Positions 29,063 through 38,625 are shown, counted from the first letter of the stretch. The stretch is DNA of 44,031 bases from Mongoliibacter sp. (GCF_007692705.1 NZ_REBN01000277.1:1-44031); one strand, 5' to 3'. Notes: generated from the sequence alone by a model not told the origin. Made by a program: numbers and translations.

Positions 29063-29086
29063 GCACCTATCAATTGGGATAGGTGC
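29063..29086 (+). terminator. hairpin after sigma-54 activator gene
   Basis: A perfect 9-bp stem (GCACCTATC / GATAGGTGC) with a 6-nt loop begins 9 bp after the stop. There is no T-run, so it may be a weak terminator or an RNA-stabilising hairpin. Confidence 0.5.
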
Positions 29087-29659
29087 TTGCCAAACAATAT
29101 TTAAATTTAAAAATGATTGAAGACCGTAAATGTTACCGCACGTTTAGGGCCTTAGAGAAGAGGTTTAGAATTGGGGATTTTTAAAAGATTTAAGTTTGAG
29201 TAAAAACTTATGAGGGACAGAATTGAATAAGCGGAATTACCCCTTTACTTGAAAGAAAACTTGTAAACAGGATTATATCTAAGGCATTGCAAGTTGCTTT
29301 GAGTCAATACACCCATCTGTGAATTCCTATTTCGTTGCATGGAAGGACCCATGAAAAGTCTAATTATTCGAATTCAATGATTTTTAACAGCATTTTATTA
29401 ATAAAACTCTCTTCATTTTAAAATGAAATTTTTAAACTATTGTAAATCAATTCATTACATATTTTATTTTTAGCCAATATGTTTGTTTACCGTTTAAAAT
29501 ATATATGCCTCAACATGGTAATCTTGGCTATATAATTGTTAATATTAATCTATACTGATTATTGGTAATTGTTTGGCTTAAAGTATTGATACACTAAAAC
29601 CATTTTTTGATAGGGTAAGAGGATTTTTATATGATTCCCACCTCGATTACGATCACCTT
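29087..29659. other. long AT-rich intergenic region before CheBR-kinase gene
   Basis: About 570 bp contain no gene I can support. TATGTTTG at 29478-29485 matches the -7 consensus, but the nearest upstream TTG is 35 bp away and the site would leave a leader of about 190 nt. A sigma-54-like box near 29283 has the wrong spacing. No tRNA-like fold or repeats were recognised. Confidence 0.45.
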
Positions 29660-29683
29660 TTGTCACTTTTAAACCATAATACA

Positions 29684-32600
29684 ATGAAACATAACGAAGA
29701 GGATTACACGCAAGACACACATATTATTGCCATTGGTGCTTCAGCAGGCGGGATGGAAGCTATACACTTGCTTTTTGATCACACACCAGAAGATGAGGTA
29801 GCCTATGTGATAATTCAGCACCTGTCTCCTGATCATAAAAGCTTTATGGCAGAGTTGCTTGAAAAACATAGTAAACTGAAAATATTTATTGCAGAAAGCG
29901 GAATGTTTGTGGAGTCTAACTGTGTTTACCTTATCCCCAAAGGGAAAAACATGACGATCAAAAGTCGAAAGCTCCAATTGTCGGATAGTAGGCCCAATCA
30001 ACCCAATATGGCTATAGATATTTTTTTCGATTCTTTGGCTGACGATCAGGGGGAAAAAAGCATTGCTGTGATTCTTTCAGGGACAGGTAAAGATGGAACC
30101 AAAGGTGCTGAGGCTATCAAAAGAAATGGTGGATTTGTGATCGTTCAGGATCCTGATACAGCAAAATTTGATGGAATGCCTAACAGTGTCATAGAATCGG
30201 GAAATGTGGATGTGATCCGTTCTCCGCAGTTGATTCCCGAGGAAATCATTTATCATTTGCAAAGGGTGTTTTTGGAAAAAGATTTGACACATCAAAGCTC
30301 AAAAGTAGATGAAGCTTCTCTACTGAGGATTCTTAATCTGATCCAGAAAAACACACCCCTAGATTTTTCAGAATACAAACGAACCACTATCCTTAGACGG
30401 ATTGCTATCAGAATGACTAAAACCAAGATGGCGACACTGGATGATTATGCCGATTTTTTGGAAGCAGATGCCACAGAAATAGGTGTTTTGGCAAAAGAAT
30501 TTTTAATCAGTGTTACAAAATTTTTTAGGGATTCAGAGGCTTTTGAAATTATCAAAGCAGAGGTAATCCCCAATATTATTTCTAATAAACTCCAGGTTGA
30601 CACACTGAAGGTTTGGGTAGTTGGATGTGCAACCGGAGAAGAAGCCTATTCCCTAGCAATCCTAATCGTAGAACATCTCACGGAGCTTAAGAAAAATCTG
30701 GAAGTAAAGATTTTTGCCAGCGATATAGACAAGGCAGCCTTGCTTCATGCTTCTAAAGGAATTTATTCTAATAACATTACCAAAGATGTATCTAAAGAAA
30801 GGCTTGATAAATTCTTTATAAAAGACAATGAAAAGTATAAGGTAAGGGACAATATCAGAAAAATGATCATTTTTGCCGATCATGATATCATCAAACAACC
30901 TCCTTATGGTAAGATAGATCTGATCAGCTGTAGAAATCTTCTTATCTATCTCAATCCGATTTTACAAAGGAAAATACTTTCCTCGCTACATTTTTGCCTT
31001 AACTTGGGAGGGTATTTGTTTTTAGGCCCTAGCGAAAGTCTGGGGGATTTGAAAAAATCCTTTGAGGATGTAAATAAAAAATGGAAAGTCTATAGAAATC
31101 AGGAATTAGTCCGCAGACTTAGGGATACCACCTACAGTACTCCCGGTATGCAAAGACAGTTTATCAACCCAAATTTGATCAGCTCTTCGCCTCAGAAAAA
31201 TATTTTTAAGGGGAATCTTACTGAGCTGGTCAACCAAACCTTGCTTGCAGAATCTGGATACCAGGCAGGAGTATGGGTGGATTCTGAATTTGAAATCCAA
31301 CATACCTACGGGAATTACGAGAAATACTTACTTCCCAAAATTTTCAATTTCAACCTGCTTGAAATGCTTCCCGAAGAACTAGCTATTGCCACCTCGACCA
31401 CTTTACGAAAGGCAGTGAAAGAGAATAAGGAAAAAGTTATCAAGGATGTTAAAATCAAAAAAAGTGAAAATTTTGAATATGTGAATGTTTTTATCAAACC
31501 ATTTCTATCGGAAAATAATACATCACAAAATGTAACCCTTATTTTGTTCAGTGATGCACAAACAAAGAATATCGCTAATAAAGATGTTGAAATCTTTGGA
31601 ATGGAAGCCCATACCAAGCGATATATGGAAGATATCAAAGAAGAACTTGCAGAGGCGAAACACAGATTGGGAGAGGCGCATGAGGCACTGGCCATTTCCA
31701 ATGACAATATTTCATCTTATAATGAAGAGCTAATATCCAGTAATGAGGAAATGCAAAGCACAAATGAAGAACTGCAGTCTGTCAATGAAGAATTGCAGAC
31801 AGTGAATAATGAATATCAATTGAAAATCAAGGAACTGGCTGAGCTGAATGATGATCTGAACAATTACTTCAAGTCCACTATCAATGCACAGCTGTACGTG
31901 GACAAAGACCTTGTTCTAAGAAAATTCACTCCTTCTGCCATCAGGCAGGTGAACCTGAAAGAAAGTGATATTGGACGACTTTTAAGCGATATTTCCACCA
32001 ATATCAGGTTTTCAACCTTGATAGATGATATCTGGAAAGTAATTGCCAACGGTGATTCGGTAGAAAAGGAAGTGCAGACTGTGGAAGGCAGGTGGTATCA
32101 GATGAAGGCATTGCCCTACATCAAACAGGAGAATAATCAGGCAAATGGGGTCATTATTACCTTCAACGATATAACAGAGCTGAAAAATGTCCAGGACAAA
32201 CTTTTCAGGATAAACGCGGACCATGATACCTTCATCTATTCAGTTTCCCATGACTTGAAAGGGCCATTGGCAAGCTTGACTTCATTGGTACAGTATCTAA
32301 AGGAGTCAGAAAAACTTCAGTCAAATGATGAATTGGAACTGACAGAAATGATGGGTCAATCTGTTTCAAACCTGTCCCACATTATAGACGAGCTCTCTGA
32401 TATCGTCAAAATAGAGCAGGAGTTAGACGCCTATGAAAGTATTGACCTGAAGGGGTTCATCAGTGACATTGAACGTACCATGAAGGATAAAATAATCAAA
32501 TCCAAAGCAACTATAAAACTGGATCTTAAGGTGCCTGAAATTCCCTTTACAAGAAAGAATCTCAGAGGAATTCTATCTAACCTGATGAGTAATGCCATCA

Positions 32601-32917
32601 AATACAAAGCAAATGATAGGGCACCTGAGATGACCATCAAAACAGAAAAATCAGATGATGGGATCATCTTATCTGTTCATGACAATGGCCTGGGAATCCC
32701 AGATAATAAAAAGCATGAGATTTTTTCAAGATTCAGAAGGGCGCATGACCATGTGGAAGGCAGTGGTGTGGGCCTTTATTTAGCCAAAAAAATTATCACC
32801 AATGCTGGAGGAAGTATTGAGGTAGAAAGTGAATTGGGAAAAGGCTCTGTTTTCAAAGTCTTTTTTAAAAATAAGTATGAGAATGAAAATGGAGGAATTG
32901 TTCAAAACAAATTATGA
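29684..32917 (+). CDS. CheB-CheR-PAS-histidine kinase fusion
   Basis: This 1077-aa protein joins a CheB methylesterase domain (residues 1-200: Ser20 in IGASAGGMEAI, His in IIQHLSPDHK, Asp in SGTGKDGTKGAEAI) to a CheR methyltransferase (about 210-467). CheR holds SAM loop GCATGEEAYSLAI and DLISCRNLLIYL. A degenerate PAS-like region and a long coiled coil (about 645-729, repeats such as NEELQSVNEELQTVNNEYQ) follow. A second PAS (about 731-840) leads to a kinase with H-box SVSHDLKGPLASL and ATPase motifs NLMSNAIKYK, DNGLGIPDNK and GSGVGLYLAKKI. All catalytic sites look intact. CheB lacks its usual receiver. No CheA, CheW or chemoreceptor gene is near, so a chemotaxis role is unlikely. The TTG at 29660 would add 8 residues; I chose the ATG. 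Confidence 0.94.
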   Translation: MKHNEEDYTQDTHIIAIGASAGGMEAIHLLFDHTPEDEVAYVIIQHLSPDHKSFMAELLEKHSKLKIFIAESGMFVESNCVYLIPKGKNMTIKSRKLQLSDSRPNQPNMAIDIFFDSLADDQGEKSIAVILSGTGKDGTKGAEAIKRNGGFVIVQDPDTAKFDGMPNSVIESGNVDVIRSPQLIPEEIIYHLQRVFLEKDLTHQSSKVDEASLLRILNLIQKNTPLDFSEYKRTTILRRIAIRMTKTKMATLDDYADFLEADATEIGVLAKEFLISVTKFFRDSEAFEIIKAEVIPNIISNKLQVDTLKVWVVGCATGEEAYSLAILIVEHLTELKKNLEVKIFASDIDKAALLHASKGIYSNNITKDVSKERLDKFFIKDNEKYKVRDNIRKMIIFADHDIIKQPPYGKIDLISCRNLLIYLNPILQRKILSSLHFCLNLGGYLFLGPSESLGDLKKSFEDVNKKWKVYRNQELVRRLRDTTYSTPGMQRQFINPNLISSSPQKNIFKGNLTELVNQTLLAESGYQAGVWVDSEFEIQHTYGNYEKYLLPKIFNFNLLEMLPEELAIATSTTLRKAVKENKEKVIKDVKIKKSENFEYVNVFIKPFLSENNTSQNVTLILFSDAQTKNIANKDVEIFGMEAHTKRYMEDIKEELAEAKHRLGEAHEALAISNDNISSYNEELISSNEEMQSTNEELQSVNEELQTVNNEYQLKIKELAELNDDLNNYFKSTINAQLYVDKDLVLRKFTPSAIRQVNLKESDIGRLLSDISTNIRFSTLIDDIWKVIANGDSVEKEVQTVEGRWYQMKALPYIKQENNQANGVIITFNDITELKNVQDKLFRINADHDTFIYSVSHDLKGPLASLTSLVQYLKESEKLQSNDELELTEMMGQSVSNLSHIIDELSDIVKIEQELDAYESIDLKGFISDIERTMKDKIIKSKATIKLDLKVPEIPFTRKNLRGILSNLMSNAIKYKANDRAPEMTIKTEKSDDGIILSVHDNGLGIPDNKKHEIFSRFRRAHDHVEGSGVGLYLAKKIITNAGGSIEVESELGKGSVFKVFFKNKYENENGGIVQNKL

Positions 32918-32996
32918 AATCAATAATTGTAATATGGAATACGAAACATTTTGTTAAAGTGAGGGGATTGACAGTTTTGAGATTCTTTTAAAAATA

Positions 32997-33028
32997 AAGA
33001 AGCCCTGACTGATGTGGTAGGGCTTCTT
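32997..33028 (-). terminator. terminator after M23 peptidase gene
   Basis: A perfect 10-bp stem (AAGAAGCCCT / AGGGCTTCTT) with a 12-nt loop lies 31 bp past the M23 stop. On the minus strand it runs into a T-rich tail. It may also stop the converging CheBR-kinase transcript. Confidence 0.75.
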
Positions 33029-33059
33029 CGCATATTAGGCAAATTCGGTATGGACAAAC

Positions 33060-34037
33060 TTAAGAGAGAGATTGATTTTCTTTAGAAGCCAGCTCGAGGA
33101 TTTTGTCATATTCCTCGGGAGTTAGATCCTTGAAGAAATACTGTACAGGATTGACAAACCTGTCATCCTTGATCACTTCGTAATGAACATGTGGAGCAGT
33201 TGATGAGCCTGTATTGCCAACAGTACCTATTTGATCTCCTCTTTTGACTTTCTGACCAGCTCTCACTTTGAAATCATTCATATGGGCATATCTGGTAACA
33301 AAACCAAAACCATGGTCTATTTCAACATATTTGCCATAGCCACCAAAAATAGTTTTGGCGGTTTTGACTATTCCATCTCCTGTGGCATAGATCGGAGTTC
33401 CCTTTGGAGCGGCAAAATCCACTCCTGTATGCAATTTCCGTACTTTAAGGATAGGGTGTACACGCATGCCGAAACCCGAAGCCAATAGGTTGAGGTCCTC
33501 GTTCAATATGGGCTGAATAGCCGGGACGGATGCCCAATATTCTTCTTTTCTCAAAGCTAATTCTGATACTTCATCGTAACTTACCGACTGCACATACATT
33601 TGTCTTTTCAGCGCATCTATTTTAGCGTTCAGCGAAATGATCATTTTTTCCTGATTAAGACCTTTTTCTCTGATTTCTTTGTACTTGTCTGATCCGCCTA
33701 CTCCAGCTTGCCTTATTTCAGGGGCTATTGGCTCTGATTCGAAAATGATACGGTAAAGGTTGTCGTCACGCTGTTGTAAGTCTGTAAGCATGTCATTCAT
33801 TTTCCCAACCTCCTCTTCCATAAGTTGGTAATAGAATTTCAGTTCAGAATTTTCTCTTTTCAGCAAAAGCTCTTTGGGGCTATCGAAGTAAAAGTTGAAA
33901 ACAATGATAAATACGATTGCCAAAACAGAAGACAAAGACAAAAATCCCAGTCCATTGAGGAGGGTGTCCCATTTGCTTCTTTTATATCTTTCGTATTTAC
34001 AGGATTTAGGGTCGTAGTAATATTTTATTCTACTCAT
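33060..34037 (-). CDS. M23 family metallopeptidase (membrane-anchored)
   Basis: The 325-aa protein is an M23/LytM-type peptidase, probably a peptidoglycan endopeptidase or envelope regulator in the periplasm. A short basic cytoplasmic start precedes one transmembrane helix (about residues 30-52) and a coiled coil (about 60-155). The catalytic domain has HPILKVRKLHTGVDFAAPKGTPI, with the zinc ligands in HTGVD, and the late HVHYEV motif. So all the LytM zinc ligands (HxxxD and HxH) appear present and it should be active. It is divergent from alaS with a 118-bp gap, an arrangement I know from other Bacteroidota. A TATCTTTG element lies about 70 bp upstream of its ATG. Confidence 0.92.
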   Translation of the reverse strand: MSRIKYYYDPKSCKYERYKRSKWDTLLNGLGFLSLSSVLAIVFIIVFNFYFDSPKELLLKRENSELKFYYQLMEEEVGKMNDMLTDLQQRDDNLYRIIFESEPIAPEIRQAGVGGSDKYKEIREKGLNQEKMIISLNAKIDALKRQMYVQSVSYDEVSELALRKEEYWASVPAIQPILNEDLNLLASGFGMRVHPILKVRKLHTGVDFAAPKGTPIYATGDGIVKTAKTIFGGYGKYVEIDHGFGFVTRYAHMNDFKVRAGQKVKRGDQIGTVGNTGSSTAPHVHYEVIKDDRFVNPVQYFFKDLTPEEYDKILELASKENQSLS

Positions 34038-34107
34038 TACAATTTGCAGGCTAATTCTTATAATTTTGTAGCCCTTATGGGCTTGGGTGATTCCACTTTA
34101 AAGTCCG

Positions 34108-34115
34108 CAAAGATA
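34108..34115 (-). promoter_or_regulatory. possible -7 element of M23 peptidase gene
   Basis: Minus strand reads TATCTTTG, matching TAnnTTTG. A TTG lies 14 bp further upstream, shorter than the usual 17-23 bp, so the match is partial. Confidence 0.35.
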
Positions 34116-34155
34116 GACAATAATCAATACAATCCGAACATAGTCAAAAGCTTAC

Positions 34156-36783
34156 ATGGAAGCCAAACAGATCAGAAGTACTTTTATCGAATTTTTCAAA
34201 TCCAAGCAGCACCAATTTGTACCTTCTTCTCCGATCGTTGTCAAAAATGATCCAACGCTGATGTTTACCAATGCTGGTATGAATCAGTTTAAGGATTTCT
34301 TTCTAGGCAATGAACTGGCGAAAGTCACGAGAGTAGCTAACAGCCAAAAGTGTTTAAGAGTTTCAGGTAAACACAATGATTTAGAAGAAGTTGGTGTGGA
34401 TACTTATCACCATACTATGTTTGAAATGCTCGGAAATTGGTCATTTGGAGACTACTTCAAAAAGGAGGCCATCGAATGGGCATGGGAACTTTTAACGAAT
34501 GTTTATGACCTTCCAAAGGAGAGACTTTATGTTTCTGTATTTGGTGGAGATGAGGAAGATGGATTGGGTAAAGACATTGAAGCTTTCGATATATGGAAAA
34601 ATATAGTTCCTGAAGACAGGATACTTTTTGGGAATAAAAAGGATAATTTTTGGGAAATGGGAGATACAGGTCCTTGTGGACCTTGCTCAGAAATTCATAT
34701 TGACCTGAGGCCGGATAAAGAAATCGAGGAATTAAGTGGATATGAGCTGGTAAATAATGATCACCCACAGGTCATTGAGATCTGGAATTTGGTTTTTATG
34801 CAGTTCAATAGGTTATCAGACGGGTCTTTGAAGGATTTGCCAGCCAAGCATGTAGATACAGGAATGGGATTTGAAAGACTTGTTCGCGCCATTCAATTCA
34901 AGTCTTCCAATTACGATACTGATATTTTCACGCCATTTATCAATTTGTTGGAAGAAAAATCAGGTAAGCAATACGGAAAGGATGAAAAGTTGGATATAGC
35001 CATGAGGGTGATTGTGGATCATATTCGGGCTATTGCTTTTACAATTGCAGATGGACAGCTTCCTTCCAACAATAAAGCAGGGTATGTTATCAGGAGAATC
35101 TTAAGGAGAGCTGTTAGGTATGGCTATACCTTTCTGGGTCTACAGAAACCATTCCTTTATGAACTCATGCCTCTGCTAGCCGAGAATTTTGGAGATATTT
35201 TTCCCGAAGTTGCTTTTCAGCAGGATTTTATAGCCAAAGTAATCATGGAAGAAGAAGCATCTTTTTTGAGGACTTTGGACAATGGACTAAAAAAACTTGA
35301 GCAAATCAAAGAAGAACAGGCAAAATCTGGAGTTGGATTTATCACTGGTAAAGTTGCCTTTGAATTGTATGACACTTATGGTTTCCCTTTGGATCTAACT
35401 TCTTTGATAGCAAGAGAAAATGGGTTGTCAGTAGATGAAAAAGGCTTTGCTGCTGAAATGGAAATCCAGAAAAACAGGTCTCGTGCCGCGGCAGAACAAG
35501 AAACAGGAGACTGGGTTTTGATCCGTCCTGAAGAGGCTGTTGAATTTGTTGGCTATGATGCTTTAACTGCGTCAAGCTCGATAATCAAGTATAGGGCAAT
35601 AAAAGATAAAAAAGGGGATCGTTTTCAGCTTGTTTTAGACAAAACCCCATTTTATGCTGAAAGTGGTGGACAGGTAGGAGACAAAGGTTATTTAAAATCT
35701 TCTAGCGAGACCATCAAAGTTTTGGATACCAAAAAAGAAAATGACCTTACCGTTCATTTTGTGGACAGGCTTCCATCTGATCCAAGTGCTGAGTTTATGG
35801 CAGAAGTTGATGCAATAAAGAGAAAAGCTTCGATGAATAATCATTCTGCAACACACCTTTTACATGCGGCTCTCAAGCAGGTGCTTGGCGATCATGTCCA
35901 ACAAAAAGGCTCCCTGGTAAATGAGTCATTGTTGAGATTTGATTTTTCTCATTTTGCCAAGATGACAGAAGAAGAGGTCTCAAAGGTAGAAATGATCGTC
36001 AATTCGAAAATCAGAGAAAATATACACTTGTATGAGCAAAGGAATATTCCAATAGAAGAAGCAAAGAAACAGGGTGCTACGGCTTTGTTTGGGGAAAAAT
36101 ACGGTGATTATGTCCGAGTGATTACTTTTGACAAAGATTTTTCTGTTGAGCTTTGCGGCGGCACCCATGTCAGGGCTACAGGTGAAATTGGCATTTTTAA
36201 AATTGTCTCAGAAGGCTCTATTTCAGCAGGAGTAAGGAGAATTGAGGCCATTACTGCTAAAGTAGCTGAAGAGTATGTCAATCAGCAATTACAGTTACTT
36301 GGAGAAATACAGGAATTGCTCAAAAGCCCAAAAGACCTTAAAAAGTCTCTGGAAGTGCTGTTGAATGAAAGGAATGAATTGAGGAAAGAAATCGAAGTAC
36401 TTCATACCAAAGAGGCGGGTGCATTAAAAGGAGAATTAATCAAGACGGTTAAGGAAGTAAATGGATATAATTTTATTGCCGCAAAAGTAACTTTACCTTC
36501 AGCGGATGCATTGAAAAAGCTGGCTTTCGAGCTGAGAAATGAAATTACAAAAGTATTGGCAGTGATCGCTGCTGATATAGATGGTAAGCCGCAGATAGCA
36601 GTAATCATCGATGAAGAGCTTGTTAAAGAAAAAGGTTTTAATGCAGGCAATTTTGTAAGAGATTTGGCCAAAGAAATCCAAGGTGGTGGCGGGGGACAAC
36701 CTTTCTTCGCTACGGCAGGAGGAAAGAACCTCTCTGGCTTGAGTAATGTTATCACTAAGGCAGAGGAATTGTTTGGGTCTTAA
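34156..36783 (+). CDS. alaS: alanyl-tRNA synthetase
   Basis: The 875-aa enzyme charges tRNA-Ala. The class II catalytic core starts SFIEF-like (IRSTFIEFFKSKQHQFVPSS) and includes DPTLMFTNAGMNQFKDFFLG and the motif 3 region (IRRILRRAVRYGYTFL). The editing domain carries the zinc-binding motif NHSATHLLHAAL (HxxxH) and the downstream CGGTHVRATG. A C-terminal C-Ala domain ends with the Gly-rich GGGGGQPFFATAGG. Length is standard (E. coli 876 aa). All editing-site ligands are present. It is divergent from the M23 peptidase gene and lies 84 bp before gatB, so alaS and gatB may share a transcript, joining two tRNA-charging functions. Confidence 0.97.
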   Translation: MEAKQIRSTFIEFFKSKQHQFVPSSPIVVKNDPTLMFTNAGMNQFKDFFLGNELAKVTRVANSQKCLRVSGKHNDLEEVGVDTYHHTMFEMLGNWSFGDYFKKEAIEWAWELLTNVYDLPKERLYVSVFGGDEEDGLGKDIEAFDIWKNIVPEDRILFGNKKDNFWEMGDTGPCGPCSEIHIDLRPDKEIEELSGYELVNNDHPQVIEIWNLVFMQFNRLSDGSLKDLPAKHVDTGMGFERLVRAIQFKSSNYDTDIFTPFINLLEEKSGKQYGKDEKLDIAMRVIVDHIRAIAFTIADGQLPSNNKAGYVIRRILRRAVRYGYTFLGLQKPFLYELMPLLAENFGDIFPEVAFQQDFIAKVIMEEEASFLRTLDNGLKKLEQIKEEQAKSGVGFITGKVAFELYDTYGFPLDLTSLIARENGLSVDEKGFAAEMEIQKNRSRAAAEQETGDWVLIRPEEAVEFVGYDALTASSSIIKYRAIKDKKGDRFQLVLDKTPFYAESGGQVGDKGYLKSSSETIKVLDTKKENDLTVHFVDRLPSDPSAEFMAEVDAIKRKASMNNHSATHLLHAALKQVLGDHVQQKGSLVNESLLRFDFSHFAKMTEEEVSKVEMIVNSKIRENIHLYEQRNIPIEEAKKQGATALFGEKYGDYVRVITFDKDFSVELCGGTHVRATGEIGIFKIVSEGSISAGVRRIEAITAKVAEEYVNQQLQLLGEIQELLKSPKDLKKSLEVLLNERNELRKEIEVLHTKEAGALKGELIKTVKEVNGYNFIAAKVTLPSADALKKLAFELRNEITKVLAVIAADIDGKPQIAVIIDEELVKEKGFNAGNFVRDLAKEIQGGGGGQPFFATAGGKNLSGLSNVITKAEELFGS

Positions 36784-36867
36784 AGCCTTTTAAGTAAATC
36801 AATTTGGTTTTAGTGGATTTTGCCTCCATTTTTGACCAATGTTTTTAAAACAATACAGAACTAGAAT

Positions 36868-38328
36868 ATGCTTTCAGCAGAATTAAAAGATAAATATGAA
36901 CTGGTAGTGGGCCTTGAGGTCCATGCACAATTGCTTACTAAAAGTAAAATGTATGCCACTGATTCAACAGAGTTTGGGAATTTTCCTAACACCCAAATTT
37001 CTGTATTAACAATGGGGCATCCCGGAACACTTCCTAAAGTGAATAGGAAAGCAGTGGAATTTGCGATTAAAATGGGATTGGCTTGTAATTCGGAAATCAC
37101 TAGAAAGAATATTTTTGCCAGGAAGAATTATTTTTATCCCGATCTTCCAAAAGGATATCAGATTACACAGGACAAGGGTCCAATCTGCGTAGGTGGGGAA
37201 GTGCCAGTATCGCTTTCTGATGGTATCAAAAAATCAGTAACCCTCACCCGAATCCACATGGAAGAAGATGCTGGTAAGTCCATGCACCTTGCTGGGGAAA
37301 TTGATACGCTTGTAGATTTCAATAGGGCAGGAGTCCCTCTTATCGAAATAGTATCTGAACCAGATATCAGGTCTTCAGAAGAAGCTTATGCATTTTTGGT
37401 AGAGATCAAAAAACTTGTCAGATACCTCGATATTTGCGATGGCAATATGGAAGAAGGTTCTTTGAGATGTGATGCAAATATTTCCGTTAGGATCAGAGGA
37501 GAGCAGGAATATGGTAAAAAGGTAGAAGTTAAAAACATGAACTCCTTTAGGAACGTATCTAGAGCCATTGAACATGAATATGAAAGACAAATTGGATTGA
37601 TTGAGAAAGGTGTAGAAATCATATCTGAAACAAGGACATTTGACGCGACAACGGGAACTACTGCTAGTATGCGGACCAAAGAAGACTTGAATGATTACAG
37701 GTATTTTCCGGAACCTGATCTCAGTCCTGTAGTTGTTTCAGAAGAATGGCTTGAAAGTATTAAAGTAGCCATGCCATCCTTACCGAGGGAACTGCATCAT
37801 AAGTTTGTTCATGAGTTTGGATTACCTGAATACGATGCGGGTGTATTGACGGATAGCAAGGAAATTGCCTTGTATTTTGAGGCACTCTGTACCAAAACCA
37901 AAAACTATAAAGCCGCTTCCAATTGGATGATGGGTCCTGTAAAGTCTTACCTCAATGAATTGACCCTTCACGTGGAGGACTTTCCCATAAGTCCTGAAAA
38001 ATTAGCTTCTTTGATTGCTTTAGTAGATGACGGCAAAGTCAGTTTTTCTGTAGCTTCTCAAAAAATTTATCCAGAAATGCTTCAGAAAAAAGAGCTTTCA
38101 CCTCTGGAAATAGCGCAGCAGCTCAACTTGATTCAAGAGAGTGACGAAAGTAGCTTAAAACCTATAGTAGAAGGTATACTTGCTGAAAATGAAGCAAAAG
38201 TAGCTGAATATAAGTCAGGTAAAAAAGGTCTGATGGGTATGTTTATGGGACAGGTAATGAAAAAGTCTCAGGGCAAGGCAGATCCAAAAGTAGCTACAAA
38301 ATTATTGTCAGAATTATTAGATAACTGA
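36868..38328 (+). CDS. gatB: Asp-tRNA(Asn)/Glu-tRNA(Gln) amidotransferase subunit B
   Basis: The 486-aa protein is GatB, the kinase and tRNA-binding subunit of the GatCAB amidotransferase that makes Gln-tRNA or Asn-tRNA by the indirect route. It has VVGLEVHAQLLTKSKMY at the start, the catalytic cradle motifs HPGTLPKVNRKAVEF, RIHMEEDAGKS and DFNRAGVPLIEIVSEPDI, and the YqeY-like tail ending PKVATKLLSELL. The tail motif KKGLMGMFMGQVMKKSQGKADP is the standard GatB C-terminus. gatA and gatC are not in the window. No terminator is clear between alaS and gatB. A downstream repeat cluster separates it from the next gene. Confidence 0.97.
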   Translation: MLSAELKDKYELVVGLEVHAQLLTKSKMYATDSTEFGNFPNTQISVLTMGHPGTLPKVNRKAVEFAIKMGLACNSEITRKNIFARKNYFYPDLPKGYQITQDKGPICVGGEVPVSLSDGIKKSVTLTRIHMEEDAGKSMHLAGEIDTLVDFNRAGVPLIEIVSEPDIRSSEEAYAFLVEIKKLVRYLDICDGNMEEGSLRCDANISVRIRGEQEYGKKVEVKNMNSFRNVSRAIEHEYERQIGLIEKGVEIISETRTFDATTGTTASMRTKEDLNDYRYFPEPDLSPVVVSEEWLESIKVAMPSLPRELHHKFVHEFGLPEYDAGVLTDSKEIALYFEALCTKTKNYKAASNWMMGPVKSYLNELTLHVEDFPISPEKLASLIALVDDGKVSFSVASQKIYPEMLQKKELSPLEIAQQLNLIQESDESSLKPIVEGILAENEAKVAEYKSGKKGLMGMFMGQVMKKSQGKADPKVATKLLSELLDN

Positions 38329-38510
38329 TAATTATTAGATGGTAGAATATCTCAGCCGTCCATCTTAAAGTTAGCATTCCTGCCTTAGTGATTCGATACG
38401 ATTATTTCTATCGAATAGATTAAATATATTGAACAGAAAATAAAATATAGATTACAACTCGTACTTGGGATGTAGTGCTCAATGAAGAATAATTATAATC
38501 ATATGAAAAT
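38329..38510. other. intergenic region after gatB
   Basis: This AT-rich stretch leads from the gatB stop into the hairpin cluster at 38.51-38.63 kb. No ORF with coding character and no clear intrinsic terminator was seen. Confidence 0.4.
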
Positions 38511-38625
38511 GAGCTTGCCTACCGGACAGGCAGGCATGAAACAACTCTCACATACTGGGATGACCCCGATAGCTATCGGGGTGGAGAGATTCCATAGCCT
38601 GCCCCGATCCATCGGGGTGACCTCT
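38511..38625. repeat. cluster of GC-rich inverted repeats, probable dispersed element
   Basis: Within AT-rich DNA lies a patch containing a perfect 20-bp palindrome at 38563-38582 (half-site ACCCCGATAG), a second hairpin at 38602-38617 (CCCCGAT / ATCGGGG, 2-nt loop), a TGCCT / AGGCA hairpin at 38516-38532, and an outer pair GGCAGGC (38529-38535) / GCCTGCC (38597-38603). The two CCCCGAT hairpins share the extension TGACCCCGAT / ATCGGGGTGA. Composition and structure are typical of REP- or MITE-like repeats. Copy number cannot be tested here. Confidence 0.65.

Noticed and set aside
29283-29298. Sigma-54-like promoter box (GG ... GC) upstream of the CheBR-kinase gene
   Set aside because: The GG and GC doublets are 11 bp apart, not the required 10, and the flanking bases match poorly.
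29684-31090. Chemotaxis operon
   Set aside because: CheB and CheR domains are present only within one kinase fusion; no CheA, CheW, CheY-motor link or receptor is encoded nearby.
31315-31707. 130-aa antisense open frame inside the CheBR-kinase gene
   Set aside because: It is a shadow of the coiled-coil coding strand, with Ser/Leu-rich composition produced by the opposite frame.
36402-36755. 117-aa antisense open frame inside alaS
   Set aside because: It is fully contained in the conserved alaS C-terminus and has no independent start signal or domain.
37966-37977. CACGTG core resembling a parS centre
   Set aside because: It lies inside gatB and only the central six bases plus little else fit the 16-bp parS consensus.
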